Shown piece by piece: positions 8,708 to 16,200 of a stretch of 64,000 nucleotides of DNA (position 1 is its first letter; every line of letters starts with the position of its first letter). This stretch comes from Thermococcus sp. 4557 (lineage in GTDB: Archaea; Methanobacteriota_B; Thermococci; Thermococcales; Thermococcaceae), in assembly GCF_000221185.1 (NCBI RefSeq), contig NC_015865.1:1302001-1366000 (forward strand). Direction: 5' to 3'. The position numbers and the translations under genes are program-made. The notes under the pieces were generated by a model. The model was not told where the DNA came from. It made no database searches and saw nothing but the letters and a program-made list of their open reading frames with translations.

Positions 8708-9959
8708 GCCGAACGTGATACTCATCGTCCTCGACACCCTGCGAAAGGACCACTCCGGGGGGATAGAGGAACTCCTCACGGGCGACTTCGGGTTCACGAG
8801 CATCGAAAACGCGATAACAACGTCCCCCTGGACGATACCGAGCCACGCCTCGATGTTCACCGGGCTCTACCCCCTCTACCACGGGGTTCACGAGGGCAGG
8901 AAGAGGAAGGTACCCGACGTGAGGTTCCGGGAGGACGGGACGTACCTCCACGAGGTTCTGGCATCCCTCGGGTACTCGACATACCTGTTCACCGCCAACT
9001 TCTTCATCGGCCCGGACTTCGGCATAAAGTCCTTCGACGAGTTCAGGGACACCCTCAAGCCCCTCATCGAGGACAGGGACAGGGAGGAGCTGAACGAGGT
9101 GCTCAGGAAGCACGAGCCCGGCAACGCCCTCGAGCTGACGTGGGCGCTCCTGCGGGAGGGCAAGTTCACCCTGCCCCTCAAGGTGCTCCTGAGAATCCTG
9201 GGCAGGTACGGCGAGGGCTGGCCCAGGGACAAGGGCGCGAAGGTTACCACGAAGCTCCTCTCCGAGATGGAGTTCAGGCGGCCCGCTTACATCTTCATCA
9301 ACCTGATGGAGGTTCACGAGCCGTATTCGCTCTTCGAGGGCTTCACAGACGCCCCCGTCGTCAGCAGACTCCTTGGGGAGGAGCCGGAGTTGGTGGAGAA
9401 GTGGAGGAAGGGCTACCCCGGACAGGTGAGGTACCTGGAGAAGAGAATCAGGGACATCATGGAGACCCTCGAGGACAGGAAGCTAACGGAGAACTCGGTC
9501 ATCATCGTCACGAGCGACCACGGGCAGCTCCTCGGCGAGGACAACAGGCTCGGGCACGGGGTCTTCCTGGACGACGAGCTTGTCAGGGTGCCCCTCCTGA
9601 TAAGGGCCCCGCGCGAGATTGGCGAGGTGGAGGGCTACGTGAGCCTCGCGAGGGTAAAGCCCTTCGTCATGAGCCAGGTCGAGGGGAAGGACTTCGAGCT
9701 GGCCACGGATTACGCCCTGGCAGAGAGCTTCGGAACCCACTACCCCTACCCCAACCTGCCGGAGGAGAAGCTGGAGGCCGTGAAGGAGCTCGAGAAGTAC
9801 AGAATAAAGCTCTATCACAAAGAAGGCACCGCGGTCTTCAACGTCGACGACTGGAAGCTCGAGGAGGTCGAATCCGGGAACGGGGAGTTCGAGAGGAAGG
9901 CGAGGAAGCTGATACTCAGGCACCTCAGCCTTTTCACCGGAGGGAGGGTGACCGGGTGA
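8694..9959 (+). CDS. Sulfatase-like alkaline phosphatase superfamily protein (copy 2)
   Basis: 421 aa. VILIVLDTLRKDHSG, SPWTIPSHASMFTGLYP, FINLMEVHEPYS, VTSDHGQLLGED and VFNVDDWKLEEV match, block for block, the copy at 3505-4848. As there, Thr replaces the formylglycine Cys of true sulfatases, so a Thr-nucleophile transferase or hydrolase is as likely as a sulfatase. ATG 8694 follows GGGAGA; GTG 8691 is also in frame. It overlaps the glycosyltransferases on either side (14 bp and 4 bp), so the three are one transcription unit. No signal peptide is seen, which suggests a cytoplasmic site of action or an unusual export route. Confidence 0.82.
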   Translation: MSVDRPNVILIVLDTLRKDHSGGIEELLTGDFGFTSIENAITTSPWTIPSHASMFTGLYPLYHGVHEGRKRKVPDVRFREDGTYLHEVLASLGYSTYLFTANFFIGPDFGIKSFDEFRDTLKPLIEDRDREELNEVLRKHEPGNALELTWALLREGKFTLPLKVLLRILGRYGEGWPRDKGAKVTTKLLSEMEFRRPAYIFINLMEVHEPYSLFEGFTDAPVVSRLLGEEPELVEKWRKGYPGQVRYLEKRIRDIMETLEDRKLTENSVIIVTSDHGQLLGEDNRLGHGVFLDDELVRVPLLIRAPREIGEVEGYVSLARVKPFVMSQVEGKDFELATDYALAESFGTHYPYPNLPEEKLEAVKELEKYRIKLYHKEGTAVFNVDDWKLEEVESGNGEFERKARKLILRHLSLFTGGRVTG

Positions 9960-10840
9960 GGCCGGTTGTTTCGGTCATAATACCCACGTACAACAGGGAC
10001 GCGCTCTTAAGGAGGGCCATAGAGAGCGTATTAAATCAGAGCTTTGACGACTTCGAGGTTCTCGTGGTGGACGGGGCGGGAAGCGAATCCACGCTGGAAC
10101 TGGTGCGTTCCTACGGGGACGGGAGGCTGAGGTACGTCCCCCAGAAAGGAAAAGGGATAGCGAACGCCCGGAACCTCGGCGTTTTGAAGGCGAGGGGTGA
10201 GTTCATAGCGTTCGTGGATGATGACGACCGCTGGCGGGAGGACAAGCTCGAGCTCCAGGTGGAGGCCTTCAGAGAGCTTCCAGAGGACTACGGGCTGATT
10301 TACACCGCCTTCACATACTACTACCTCGAGAGAAACCGGGTCCTCGGGATAAAGCACCCCCGGGCGAGCGGGGACGTTTACAGGCACATGCTGAGGGACA
10401 ACATAACCGGAACGTCCACGATAATGGTGAGGCGCGAGTGCTTCAGGAGGGCCGGACTGTTCAGGGAGAGCTTCCCGACCTGCGAGGACTGGGACATGTG
10501 GCTGAGAATGTCAAAGGTATGCCGCTTCGGAGCGATAGACGAGCCTCTGGTTGACTACTCAATCCACCCCGGCCAGTTCTCCTTCGCCAAGTACCTTGCT
10601 GGGAGGTACAGAATGATAGAGGAGCACGGGGACATAAGGCACGACCCCAGGGTTCTGAGCTACCACCTCCTCCAGATAGGGATTCTCAAGCTCTTTGGAG
10701 GCGACAGAAGCGGTGCAGCGGAGATCCTGAGGGCGTTCCGCCTCAACCCGACGATGAGGGGGAACATTGTTGACACCATAGGGTCCATCCTCGACGTGAG
10801 GACTAAGATATACATCCTCAAATTCATCGGCCGGCTGTGA
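9956..10840 (+). CDS. GT2 family glycosyltransferase
   Basis: Real coding starts at GTG 9956, overlapping the preceding TGA by 4 bp; the same frame is open for another 800 bp upstream only as a shadow of the sulfatase-like gene. The 294-aa protein opens with VSVIIPTYNRDALLRRAIES, has GIANARNLGV, the metal-binding AFVDDDDRWREDKL and the late TCEDWDMWLRMSK acceptor motif with its ED-x-D pattern, all standard for GT2. It is the last gene of the glycan run; the next gene has its own promoter. Confidence 0.9.
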   Translation: MRPVVSVIIPTYNRDALLRRAIESVLNQSFDDFEVLVVDGAGSESTLELVRSYGDGRLRYVPQKGKGIANARNLGVLKARGEFIAFVDDDDRWREDKLELQVEAFRELPEDYGLIYTAFTYYYLERNRVLGIKHPRASGDVYRHMLRDNITGTSTIMVRRECFRRAGLFRESFPTCEDWDMWLRMSKVCRFGAIDEPLVDYSIHPGQFSFAKYLAGRYRMIEEHGDIRHDPRVLSYHLLQIGILKLFGGDRSGAAEILRAFRLNPTMRGNIVDTIGSILDVRTKIYILKFIGRL

Positions 10841-10850
10841 GCCCGATTAC

Positions 10851-10884
10851 TTTTTAAATCGAGGTCTGAAAGTTCAATAGGTGA
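10851..10884 (+). promoter_or_regulatory. Promoter and ribosome site of the site-2 protease gene
   Basis: TTTTTAAATC (10851-10860) is a TATA-like box about 33 bp before ATG 10890, and GGTGA (10880-10884) is a ribosome site with 5-nt spacing. Together they favour ATG 10890 over the in-frame GTG 10881. Confidence 0.6.
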
Positions 10885-10889
10885 CCCAA

Positions 10890-12023
10890 ATGAACACCAC
10901 CCTCATCGCAGTCATCGTTGGAATCGCCGCCTTCTGGGTTATCCTCTACGCCCTCTTCGGCAGAAGGGAAGAGAAGGAGGAGGGCCTAACGGTCGATCTT
11001 TTCATCGCCATGTGGAGAACGAAGAGACTGCTCGGGTTCATCGACGGTCTCGCGCGCAGGAGCAGACGCTTCTGGAAGGTCTACGCGGATGTCGGAATCG
11101 CCCTCGGCTTTATGGGCATGGTTTACGTCTTCTATGCACTCCTGAGAACTGCACTGAGGACCATCCAGAGCGGGGGGGCGGGCGGAGGTGTACAGCTCGT
11201 TATCCCCGGAATAACCATACCCCTCTGGTACGGCCTGATAGCCCTCGCCGTCGTCATGGTGGTCCACGAGCTGAGCCACGGAATAGTGGCGAGGGCCGAG
11301 AACCTGCCGCTGAAATCTGTGGGTCTGGTTCTCCTCGCCGTCATACCCGGCGCCTTCGTCGAGCCGGACGAGGAGGAGCTTGAGAGGGCCTCCCTGCGCA
11401 CCAGGCTGAGGGTTTACGGCGCCGGCTCACTCGCCAACGTTACAACGGCCCTCATAGCTGTTTTGATCCTCAACTTCGCCATCTCACCCGTTCTTCAGCC
11501 ATCGGGAATCCTCGTGTCCGGCGTGCTGGAGGACGGCCCGGCCTACGGTATCCTTCAGAAGGGGGATGTTATAGTCGCCATGGACGGGGTTCAGATAAGG
11601 GACATGGAGAACTTCATAAACTTCATGAACGGGACGAAGCCGGGTCAGATGGTCACGCTCACGATCCTCAGGGGAGGCCAAGAGCTGAACCTCCAGCTGA
11701 AGCTCGGGGCGCATCCTGATAACCCGGAGAAGGGTTACATAGGAATCTACCCCGCGCAGAACGTGGTCTCAAAGGTCGGAGCCGACTGGCTGGTGCTGCC
11801 GCTGTTCTTCACCTTCTACTGGATATACGTACTCAACATAGGCATCGGGCTTATGAACCTCTTCCCGCTCGTCCCTCTGGACGGCGGGAGGATGCTCGAC
11901 GACGTGTTCAAACGCTACCTGCCGGAGAACGTCGCGAAGCCGGTCAGGTACTTCACCATAGGGGTGGGCCTCTTCCTGCTGGCGCTCAACATCCTCCCTG
12001 CAATAATGAACCTTGCGGGATAG
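10890..12023 (+). CDS. Site-2 protease family (M50) membrane metalloprotease with PDZ domain
   Basis: A 377-aa intramembrane protease. An N-terminal helix and a second near residue 80 precede VVHELSHGIVAR, with the zinc-binding HExxH inside a membrane segment. A PDZ-like region follows (about residues 215-285, GILVSGVLEDGPAYGILQKG). MNLFPLVPLDGGRMLDD supplies the NxxPxxxxDG motif with the third zinc ligand Asp. The family cleaves membrane-bound regulators or signal-peptide remnants. The gene stands alone between convergent-free spacers with its own TATA box. Substrate unknown. Confidence 0.93.
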   Translation: MNTTLIAVIVGIAAFWVILYALFGRREEKEEGLTVDLFIAMWRTKRLLGFIDGLARRSRRFWKVYADVGIALGFMGMVYVFYALLRTALRTIQSGGAGGGVQLVIPGITIPLWYGLIALAVVMVVHELSHGIVARAENLPLKSVGLVLLAVIPGAFVEPDEEELERASLRTRLRVYGAGSLANVTTALIAVLILNFAISPVLQPSGILVSGVLEDGPAYGILQKGDVIVAMDGVQIRDMENFINFMNGTKPGQMVTLTILRGGQELNLQLKLGAHPDNPEKGYIGIYPAQNVVSKVGADWLVLPLFFTFYWIYVLNIGIGLMNLFPLVPLDGGRMLDDVFKRYLPENVAKPVRYFTIGVGLFLLALNILPAIMNLAG

Positions 12024-12113
12024 CGCCACCCAAGTGCACCCCATCCCCATCTTCTTCCGGCGGCTTGAAGCCAACCTTTTTAAGAGGCGTTCCCACCCCC
12101 CTCCGGTGGGAGG

Positions 12114-13085
12114 ATGAAGTGTTCAAAGTGCGGCCGTGATGCAGTCTATCACGCGCGCTACACGGGCAGGTACTACTGCAGAAAGCACTTCAACGAACTA
12201 GTGGAGAGGAAGTTCAAGGAGACCGTCAAAAGGTACCGCCTCATAGAGAAGGGTGAGAGGATAGCCGTGGGCGTGAGCGGTGGAAAGGACAGCGTCGTTC
12301 TCATGCACCTCCTGGCGAAGCTGCGTGAGAAGTTCCCGTTCGAGCTGATCGCGATAACGATTGACGAGGGGATAGCAGGATACCGGCCCCCCAGCGTCGA
12401 GATAGCCAAAAGGAACGCGGAGAAGCTGGGCATAGAGCACAGGGTCTATTCATTCAAGGAGTACATGGGCTTCACCCTGGACGAGACAGTTGAGATTATG
12501 GGGAGCTTTGAAAAGGGAGAGAGAGTCGGGGCGTGCTCCTACTGCGGCGTCTGGAGGCGCTGGCTCCTCAACTACGCGGCGAAGGACGTCGAAGCAGACA
12601 AACTGGCGGTCGGCCACAACCTCGACGACGAGGTTCAGATGTTCGTCATGAACATACTGCGCGGCGATGTGGCGCGCCTCGGGAGGACGGGCCCCTACTA
12701 CGAGGAAATCCACCCGGAGCTCGTTCCGAGAATAAAGCCCCTCCGCGAGATTCCCGAGAAGGAGATAGTCCTCTACGCGGTTCTGAACAACATAGAGGTT
12801 GATTTCAGCGAGTGCCCCTACGCGGTCGAGGCCTTCCGGGCGGAGATAAGGGACTGGATAAACGAGATGGAGGAGAGGCACCCGGGGACGAAGTACCAGA
12901 TACTGAGGAGCTACGACAAGCTGTTCCCCCTCATAGCGAGGACGTACACCAAAAGGACGAGCGAGCTGAACCGCTGCAAAATCTGCGGCCAGCCGACGAC
13001 GGGAGAGATATGCAAGGCCTGCCAGTTCCGCCTGCAGGTGGAGAAAAAGGCCAGGGAGAAAGGGCTGACCTTCAGAGTTGAGTGA
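12114..13085 (+). CDS. ttuA: tRNA 2-thiolation enzyme TtuA (tRNA-5-methyluridine54 2-sulfurtransferase)
   Basis: A 323-aa PP-loop ATPase. Features in order: an N-terminal zinc finger (CSKCGRDA...YCRKHF), the ATP pyrophosphatase loop VGVSGGKDSVVLMHLL, ACSYCGVWRR and SECPYAVEAFR carrying the Cys residues that in TtuA hold the [4Fe-4S] cluster, and a C-terminal zinc finger (CKICGQPTTGEICKACQ). TtuA makes 2-thioribothymidine at tRNA position 54, which stabilises tRNA at high temperature. A TATA-like CTTTTTAAG lies at 12076-12084, about 33 bp before the ATG. The related NcsA/CTU1 (wobble U34) is the alternative; length and both zinc fingers favour TtuA. Confidence 0.88.
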   Translation: MKCSKCGRDAVYHARYTGRYYCRKHFNELVERKFKETVKRYRLIEKGERIAVGVSGGKDSVVLMHLLAKLREKFPFELIAITIDEGIAGYRPPSVEIAKRNAEKLGIEHRVYSFKEYMGFTLDETVEIMGSFEKGERVGACSYCGVWRRWLLNYAAKDVEADKLAVGHNLDDEVQMFVMNILRGDVARLGRTGPYYEEIHPELVPRIKPLREIPEKEIVLYAVLNNIEVDFSECPYAVEAFRAEIRDWINEMEERHPGTKYQILRSYDKLFPLIARTYTKRTSELNRCKICGQPTTGEICKACQFRLQVEKKAREKGLTFRVE

Positions 13086-13090
13086 GCTAA

Positions 13091-13142
13091 ACAACCATTT
13101 ATAAAGGGCCGTTCAGTATACTGAACAACCTTTATAAAGGTT
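13091..13142. promoter_or_regulatory. Tandem 16-bp palindromes overlapping promoter of the DUF4143 ATPase
   Basis: Two perfect palindromes abut without a gap: GTTCAGTATACTGAAC (13111-13126) and AACCTTTATAAAGGTT (13127-13142). The second contains the TATA box TTTATAAA, centred about 27 bp before ATG 13161, so the transcript is probably leaderless. A near copy, ACAACCATTTATAAAGG, starts at 13091, so an ACAACC(A)TTTATAAAGG unit occurs twice around the first palindrome. This is operator-like architecture covering the promoter; the binding protein is unknown. Confidence 0.7.
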
Positions 13143-13160
13143 GAGTGAGTAAACGCTACC

Positions 13161-14459
13161 ATGGACGAGAACCTCGCGCGGGTCATTGTTGAGTGGCAGG
13201 AGAACTGGACGCCGGAACTAATCGAAAGGGACTTTGACTTCTCCCTGATTCCCGAAAGGCCAAAAAAGATCATCACTTTCGCAGGATGCAGGAGAACGGG
13301 CAAGACATACCTGATGTTCCAGCTGATAAACTGGCTTTCCAATAAAATACCCCGGGATGAGATTTTTTACATCAACTTCGAGGACGAGAGGATAGAGAAG
13401 AAAACCGAAACGCTCACCGAGCTTATCCCCACAATCGAGGAGCTATTTGGGAAGAAAGAAAGGCTTTACCTGTTTCTCGATGAAATCCAAAATATTCCGG
13501 GATGGGACTCATGGGTCAGACGGGTACATGACTCAAGAAAAGACGTGAGGCTCTTCCTGAGTGGTTCTTCTTCAAAGCTATCAAGCAGGGAGATACCCAC
13601 ATCGCTCAGAGGTAGGGCCCTCACATTCGAAGTCTTCCCGCTGAGCTTCCCGGAGTTCCTCCGCTTCAAAAACTTCGAGGTGCCAGAAAGAGTCGAATTC
13701 AGCGGGAAGAAAAGCCAGCTCCTAAACCTCCTGAGGGAATATCTTCTCTACGGGGGCTTTCCGGAGGTTGTCCTCTCCGACGATAAAAAAATAAAAGGCA
13801 TGATAGTCAGGGATTACTTCAACACGATTATTGCGTTGGACATTGTCGAAAGGTACCGGATACGGAACCCAGAGGAGCTGAGGGCGCTTCTCAGGTTGCT
13901 TCTCAACTCAGAGTACTTCAGCCTGAGCAAAGCTGAGAAAACTATGAGAAGTCTCGGATATTCGGTCAGCAAGGCAACTCTGGCCAACTACCTCCGCTAC
14001 CTGAACGAGTGCTACTTCACCTTTCCTGTAGAAGTGTACTCACCCAAGGTCAGGCTGAGAATCCAGCACCCCAAGAAGATATACTTCGTGGACACGGCTT
14101 TCCTCACGTTCCTGAGCGTGAAGTTCAGCGACAACATCGGCAGGCTCATGGAGAACGCGGTCTTCATCGAGCTCATGAGGAGGGGTAGGGAGGTTAACTA
14201 TGCCTTCGGCGAAAACTGGGAGGTGGACTTCGTTCTGCCAGAGGAGGAAACGTTGATTCAGGTGAGCTACGACGTTTCGAGGCCGGAGACACTAGAAAGG
14301 GAACTCAAAGCTCTGAGGAAGGCAAAGCGACTCTTCGGGTGGAAAAATGCAAAGCTGATAACGTGGGACGTTGAGAAGGAAACGGACGGAATCGAAATAA
14401 TACCCCTATGGAGGTTCCTCCTTGATTATCGAGACCGCAATTTCACCGGAGGAACTTGA
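13161..14459 (+). CDS. AAA-type ATPase, DUF4143 family
   Basis: A 432-aa protein. The N-terminal AAA part has Walker A AGCRRTGKTYL (about residues 37-47), Walker B LYLFLDEIQN and a sensor-like FLSGSSSKLSS. The C-terminal half fits DUF4143, with NWEVDFVLPEEETLIQVSYD as a degenerate PD-(D/E)xK-like core in which Gln stands where the catalytic Glu would be. These ATPases are abundant and patchily distributed in Thermococcales; their role is unsettled. The ATG lacks a Shine-Dalgarno sequence and lies about 27 bp from TATA, so it is probably leaderless. The 3' end overlaps a small ORF by 38 bp. Confidence 0.85.
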   Translation: MDENLARVIVEWQENWTPELIERDFDFSLIPERPKKIITFAGCRRTGKTYLMFQLINWLSNKIPRDEIFYINFEDERIEKKTETLTELIPTIEELFGKKERLYLFLDEIQNIPGWDSWVRRVHDSRKDVRLFLSGSSSKLSSREIPTSLRGRALTFEVFPLSFPEFLRFKNFEVPERVEFSGKKSQLLNLLREYLLYGGFPEVVLSDDKKIKGMIVRDYFNTIIALDIVERYRIRNPEELRALLRLLLNSEYFSLSKAEKTMRSLGYSVSKATLANYLRYLNECYFTFPVEVYSPKVRLRIQHPKKIYFVDTAFLTFLSVKFSDNIGRLMENAVFIELMRRGREVNYAFGENWEVDFVLPEEETLIQVSYDVSRPETLERELKALRKAKRLFGWKNAKLITWDVEKETDGIEIIPLWRFLLDYRDRNFTGGT

Positions 14460-14616
14460 GGAGATAAGAAGGAAGAGCGGGGCAGAGGTTAAGCTGACGG
14501 TTCTCGGGAAAATCGAGAGAAACGGCATACCCCTCAGCAGGGTTCTGATAGAGGGAAACGAAAGGGAAATCGAGCGCTTCATGGAGAGGCTCCGCCTGGC
14601 GAGGGCTGGGGGCTAG
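14422..14616 (+). CDS. Small hypothetical protein (64 aa)
   Basis: TTG start with GAGGT about 6 nt upstream, inside the end of the DUF4143 ATPase gene. The protein is charged, with a predicted beta hairpin (AEVKLTVLGKIERNGIPLSR) and a C-terminal helix (EREIERFMERLRLARAGG), a plausible small globular alpha/beta fold. I do not recognise the family. The overlap suggests translational coupling to the ATPase, but it may be an older gene whose 5' side was invaded by the ATPase unit. Confidence 0.5.
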   Translation: MIIETAISPEELEEIRRKSGAEVKLTVLGKIERNGIPLSRVLIEGNEREIERFMERLRLARAGG

Positions 14617-14650
14617 CTCTGAAATTCAGAGAAAGACCCGGATATAAATA
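14617..14650 (+). promoter_or_regulatory. Palindrome plus TATA box upstream of membrane protein/regulator pair
   Basis: CTCTGAAATTCAGAG (14617-14631) has perfect 7-bp arms around a single A and ends 9 bp before the TATA-like GATATAAATA (14641-14650), about 37 bp from ATG 14683. The placement fits a site for a dimeric winged-helix factor; the regulator at 15272-15580 is the obvious candidate (inference). Confidence 0.5.
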
Positions 14651-14682
14651 GCAGAACGCCCTATTCTCAACTGGTGATGTGT

Positions 14683-15267
14683 ATGGAGGAAGTTAGGGAA
14701 CTGAAGACAGTCCTGGAGAGGGTCGAGGGCAAGCTGATAGCGGCGGGGAAGATGTACGGAGCGATGAACTTCGCGGTGTGGCTCGTTATCATGAGCCTCT
14801 ACTACGTCATAATGGGCATACTGGACCTGCCGTGGCAGTTCAACCTGGTCTACTGGCCGGCGGCGTTTATAGTCGCGATGAAGTTCACGGGCAGCGTGTG
14901 GAAGAGGTACGTAAGACTGGCCGGGATAGCGGGGAATTCCTGGAAGGAAGGAGCGGCAATAATGGGAGTTTGGATTGCGGGCGTACTTCTCGGATGGGTC
15001 GTGGTGCCGCTGGCCCTCAACAAGCCGGTCGATACAGAGATAGGCGTTGCCCTGCTCACGTTCATCTCGTTCTCCGTGGGGGGTATGTTCGCACTTACGA
15101 GGGAGAGGGAAATGATCCCGGCCTTTGGGATACCGGCCATCCTCATACCCTTCGCCTACAGCACCCTCTCCAACGCAACCGTGCTGGCGGCCTTTGGAAT
15201 CGCCCTGGGCTTCAGCCTCACAACCCTCTGGTACCTCCACTCGGCATTCAGGGCAATAGAGCGGTGA
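14683..15267 (+). CDS. Multi-pass membrane protein of unknown function
   Basis: 194 aa, with an amphipathic N-terminal helix (EEVRELKTVLERVEGKLIAA) followed by about five membrane segments starting near residue 30. ATG 14683 is chosen over GTG 14674 and ATG 14677 because GGTGA (14673-14677) is 5 nt upstream. It is followed after 4 bp by a winged-helix regulator, an arrangement seen in many archaeal regulator/membrane-protein pairs where the membrane protein may control or be controlled by the regulator. Family not recognised. Confidence 0.75.
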   Translation: MEEVRELKTVLERVEGKLIAAGKMYGAMNFAVWLVIMSLYYVIMGILDLPWQFNLVYWPAAFIVAMKFTGSVWKRYVRLAGIAGNSWKEGAAIMGVWIAGVLLGWVVVPLALNKPVDTEIGVALLTFISFSVGGMFALTREREMIPAFGIPAILIPFAYSTLSNATVLAAFGIALGFSLTTLWYLHSAFRAIER

Positions 15268-15271
15268 TACC

Positions 15272-15580
15272 ATGGAGGCCCTCCGAGAGCTGAGCAGGAA
15301 CCACACGCTCGGAAACCCGGTTAGATTAGGGGTGATGCTCTACCTGCTCCCCAGGGGGAGGGTGCTCTTCCGGGACCTCCTGGAGGTCCTGGAGGTAACC
15401 CCCGGCAATCTTGACTCGCACCTTAAGGCCCTCGAAAAGGCGGGCTACATCGAGATTTACAAAGTGATAGCGGACAGACCGAGGACGGCCGTGAGGATAA
15501 CGGAGAAGGGAGCGGAGGAAACAGGGGAGTATCTGAGGGCCCTGAAGGAAGCGCTATCACTCATTCCCGCGGAGGACTGA
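15272..15580 (+). CDS. Winged-helix DNA-binding protein (HTH_34 type)
   Basis: A 102-aa one-domain regulator. NPVRLGVMLYLLPRG, the recognition-helix region VTPGNLDSHLKALEKAGYIE and the wing DRPRTAVRITEKG match the archaeal winged-helix family with dimerising C-terminal helix. GGTGA lies 4 nt before the ATG. Cotranscribed with the preceding membrane protein, and a candidate ligand of the palindrome at 14617-14631. The last 20 bp overlap the convergent gene at 15561. Confidence 0.88.
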   Translation: MEALRELSRNHTLGNPVRLGVMLYLLPRGRVLFRDLLEVLEVTPGNLDSHLKALEKAGYIEIYKVIADRPRTAVRITEKGAEETGEYLRALKEALSLIPAED

Positions 15581-16175
15581 ATGGATAGCCCTTCTTCGTG
15601 ACCATCCAGAGCCCGAAGAGGGCGCCCAGCTGTTCCATCAGGACGTCCCTTATCTTGTTCGGTATCGTCTCCTTCAGTATGCCCTCCGTGAAGTGGCTTC
15701 CAAACCACTCGGCTATCTCCCAGCCCACGCCGATTACCAGCAGGAGCGCGAAGGAGTAGATGATCACCTTTCTCCACGGCATCTCACTGAAAAGCTCCCT
15801 GAGGATGCTCACGAGGAAGAGCCAGAGGACGAGTCCCCCCAGGGAATGGCTTATCATGTCCACGTTCCGGCAGGCGACGTTGAAGAGGTCCACGTTCGTG
15901 AACGGAACGTTTACGAGGGATGCATGGGCCGCGAGGAAAACCGAGGTCATGGCGGTGATGCCCTCGTTGTAGAAGGGGCTGAGAAGGGCCCCGAGGGTCC
16001 CATCCGGCCGTTTGTACTTTCGGGGAAGCCACAGAACGGCGAGAAGGTAGGCTATCATCCACGAAGTCCTCAGTATGTGGTCAACCCTTCGGTAATAGAG
16101 GCCGGTGAAGAATCCGATGACAAGCACGAATATTGATACCAGAACAACCTTTTCTTCCCGGTTTATACCCACCAC
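15561..16175 (-). CDS. Integral membrane protein, DUF2238/YjdF-like
   Basis: 204 aa with five or six hydrophobic helices. RNVDMISHSLGGLVLWLF and GVGWEIAEWFGSHF resemble the conserved H/D and WE-x-x-EW blocks of YjdF-like (DUF2238) proteins. The function of the family is not established. The start is uncertain: GTG 16175 or GTG 16172, both with weak ribosome sites. Convergent with and overlapping the winged-helix gene. Confidence 0.6.
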   Translation of the reverse strand: MVGINREEKVVLVSIFVLVIGFFTGLYYRRVDHILRTSWMIAYLLAVLWLPRKYKRPDGTLGALLSPFYNEGITAMTSVFLAAHASLVNVPFTNVDLFNVACRNVDMISHSLGGLVLWLFLVSILRELFSEMPWRKVIIYSFALLLVIGVGWEIAEWFGSHFTEGILKETIPNKIRDVLMEQLGALFGLWMVTKKGYPFSPPRE

Positions 16176-16200
16176 CAGTCCTGGACGATTTTCAAACTAC

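Noticed and set aside
7607-8860. 417-codon minus-strand frame opposite the GT2 gene
   Set aside because: Antisense to clear glycosyltransferase and phosphodiesterase motifs; composition typical of a shadow frame.
9140-9955. N-terminal extension of the glycosyltransferase frame at 9956
   Set aside because: The extension is a frame shadow of the sulfatase-like gene; the glycosyltransferase starts at GTG 9956 with the conserved VSVIIPTYNR.
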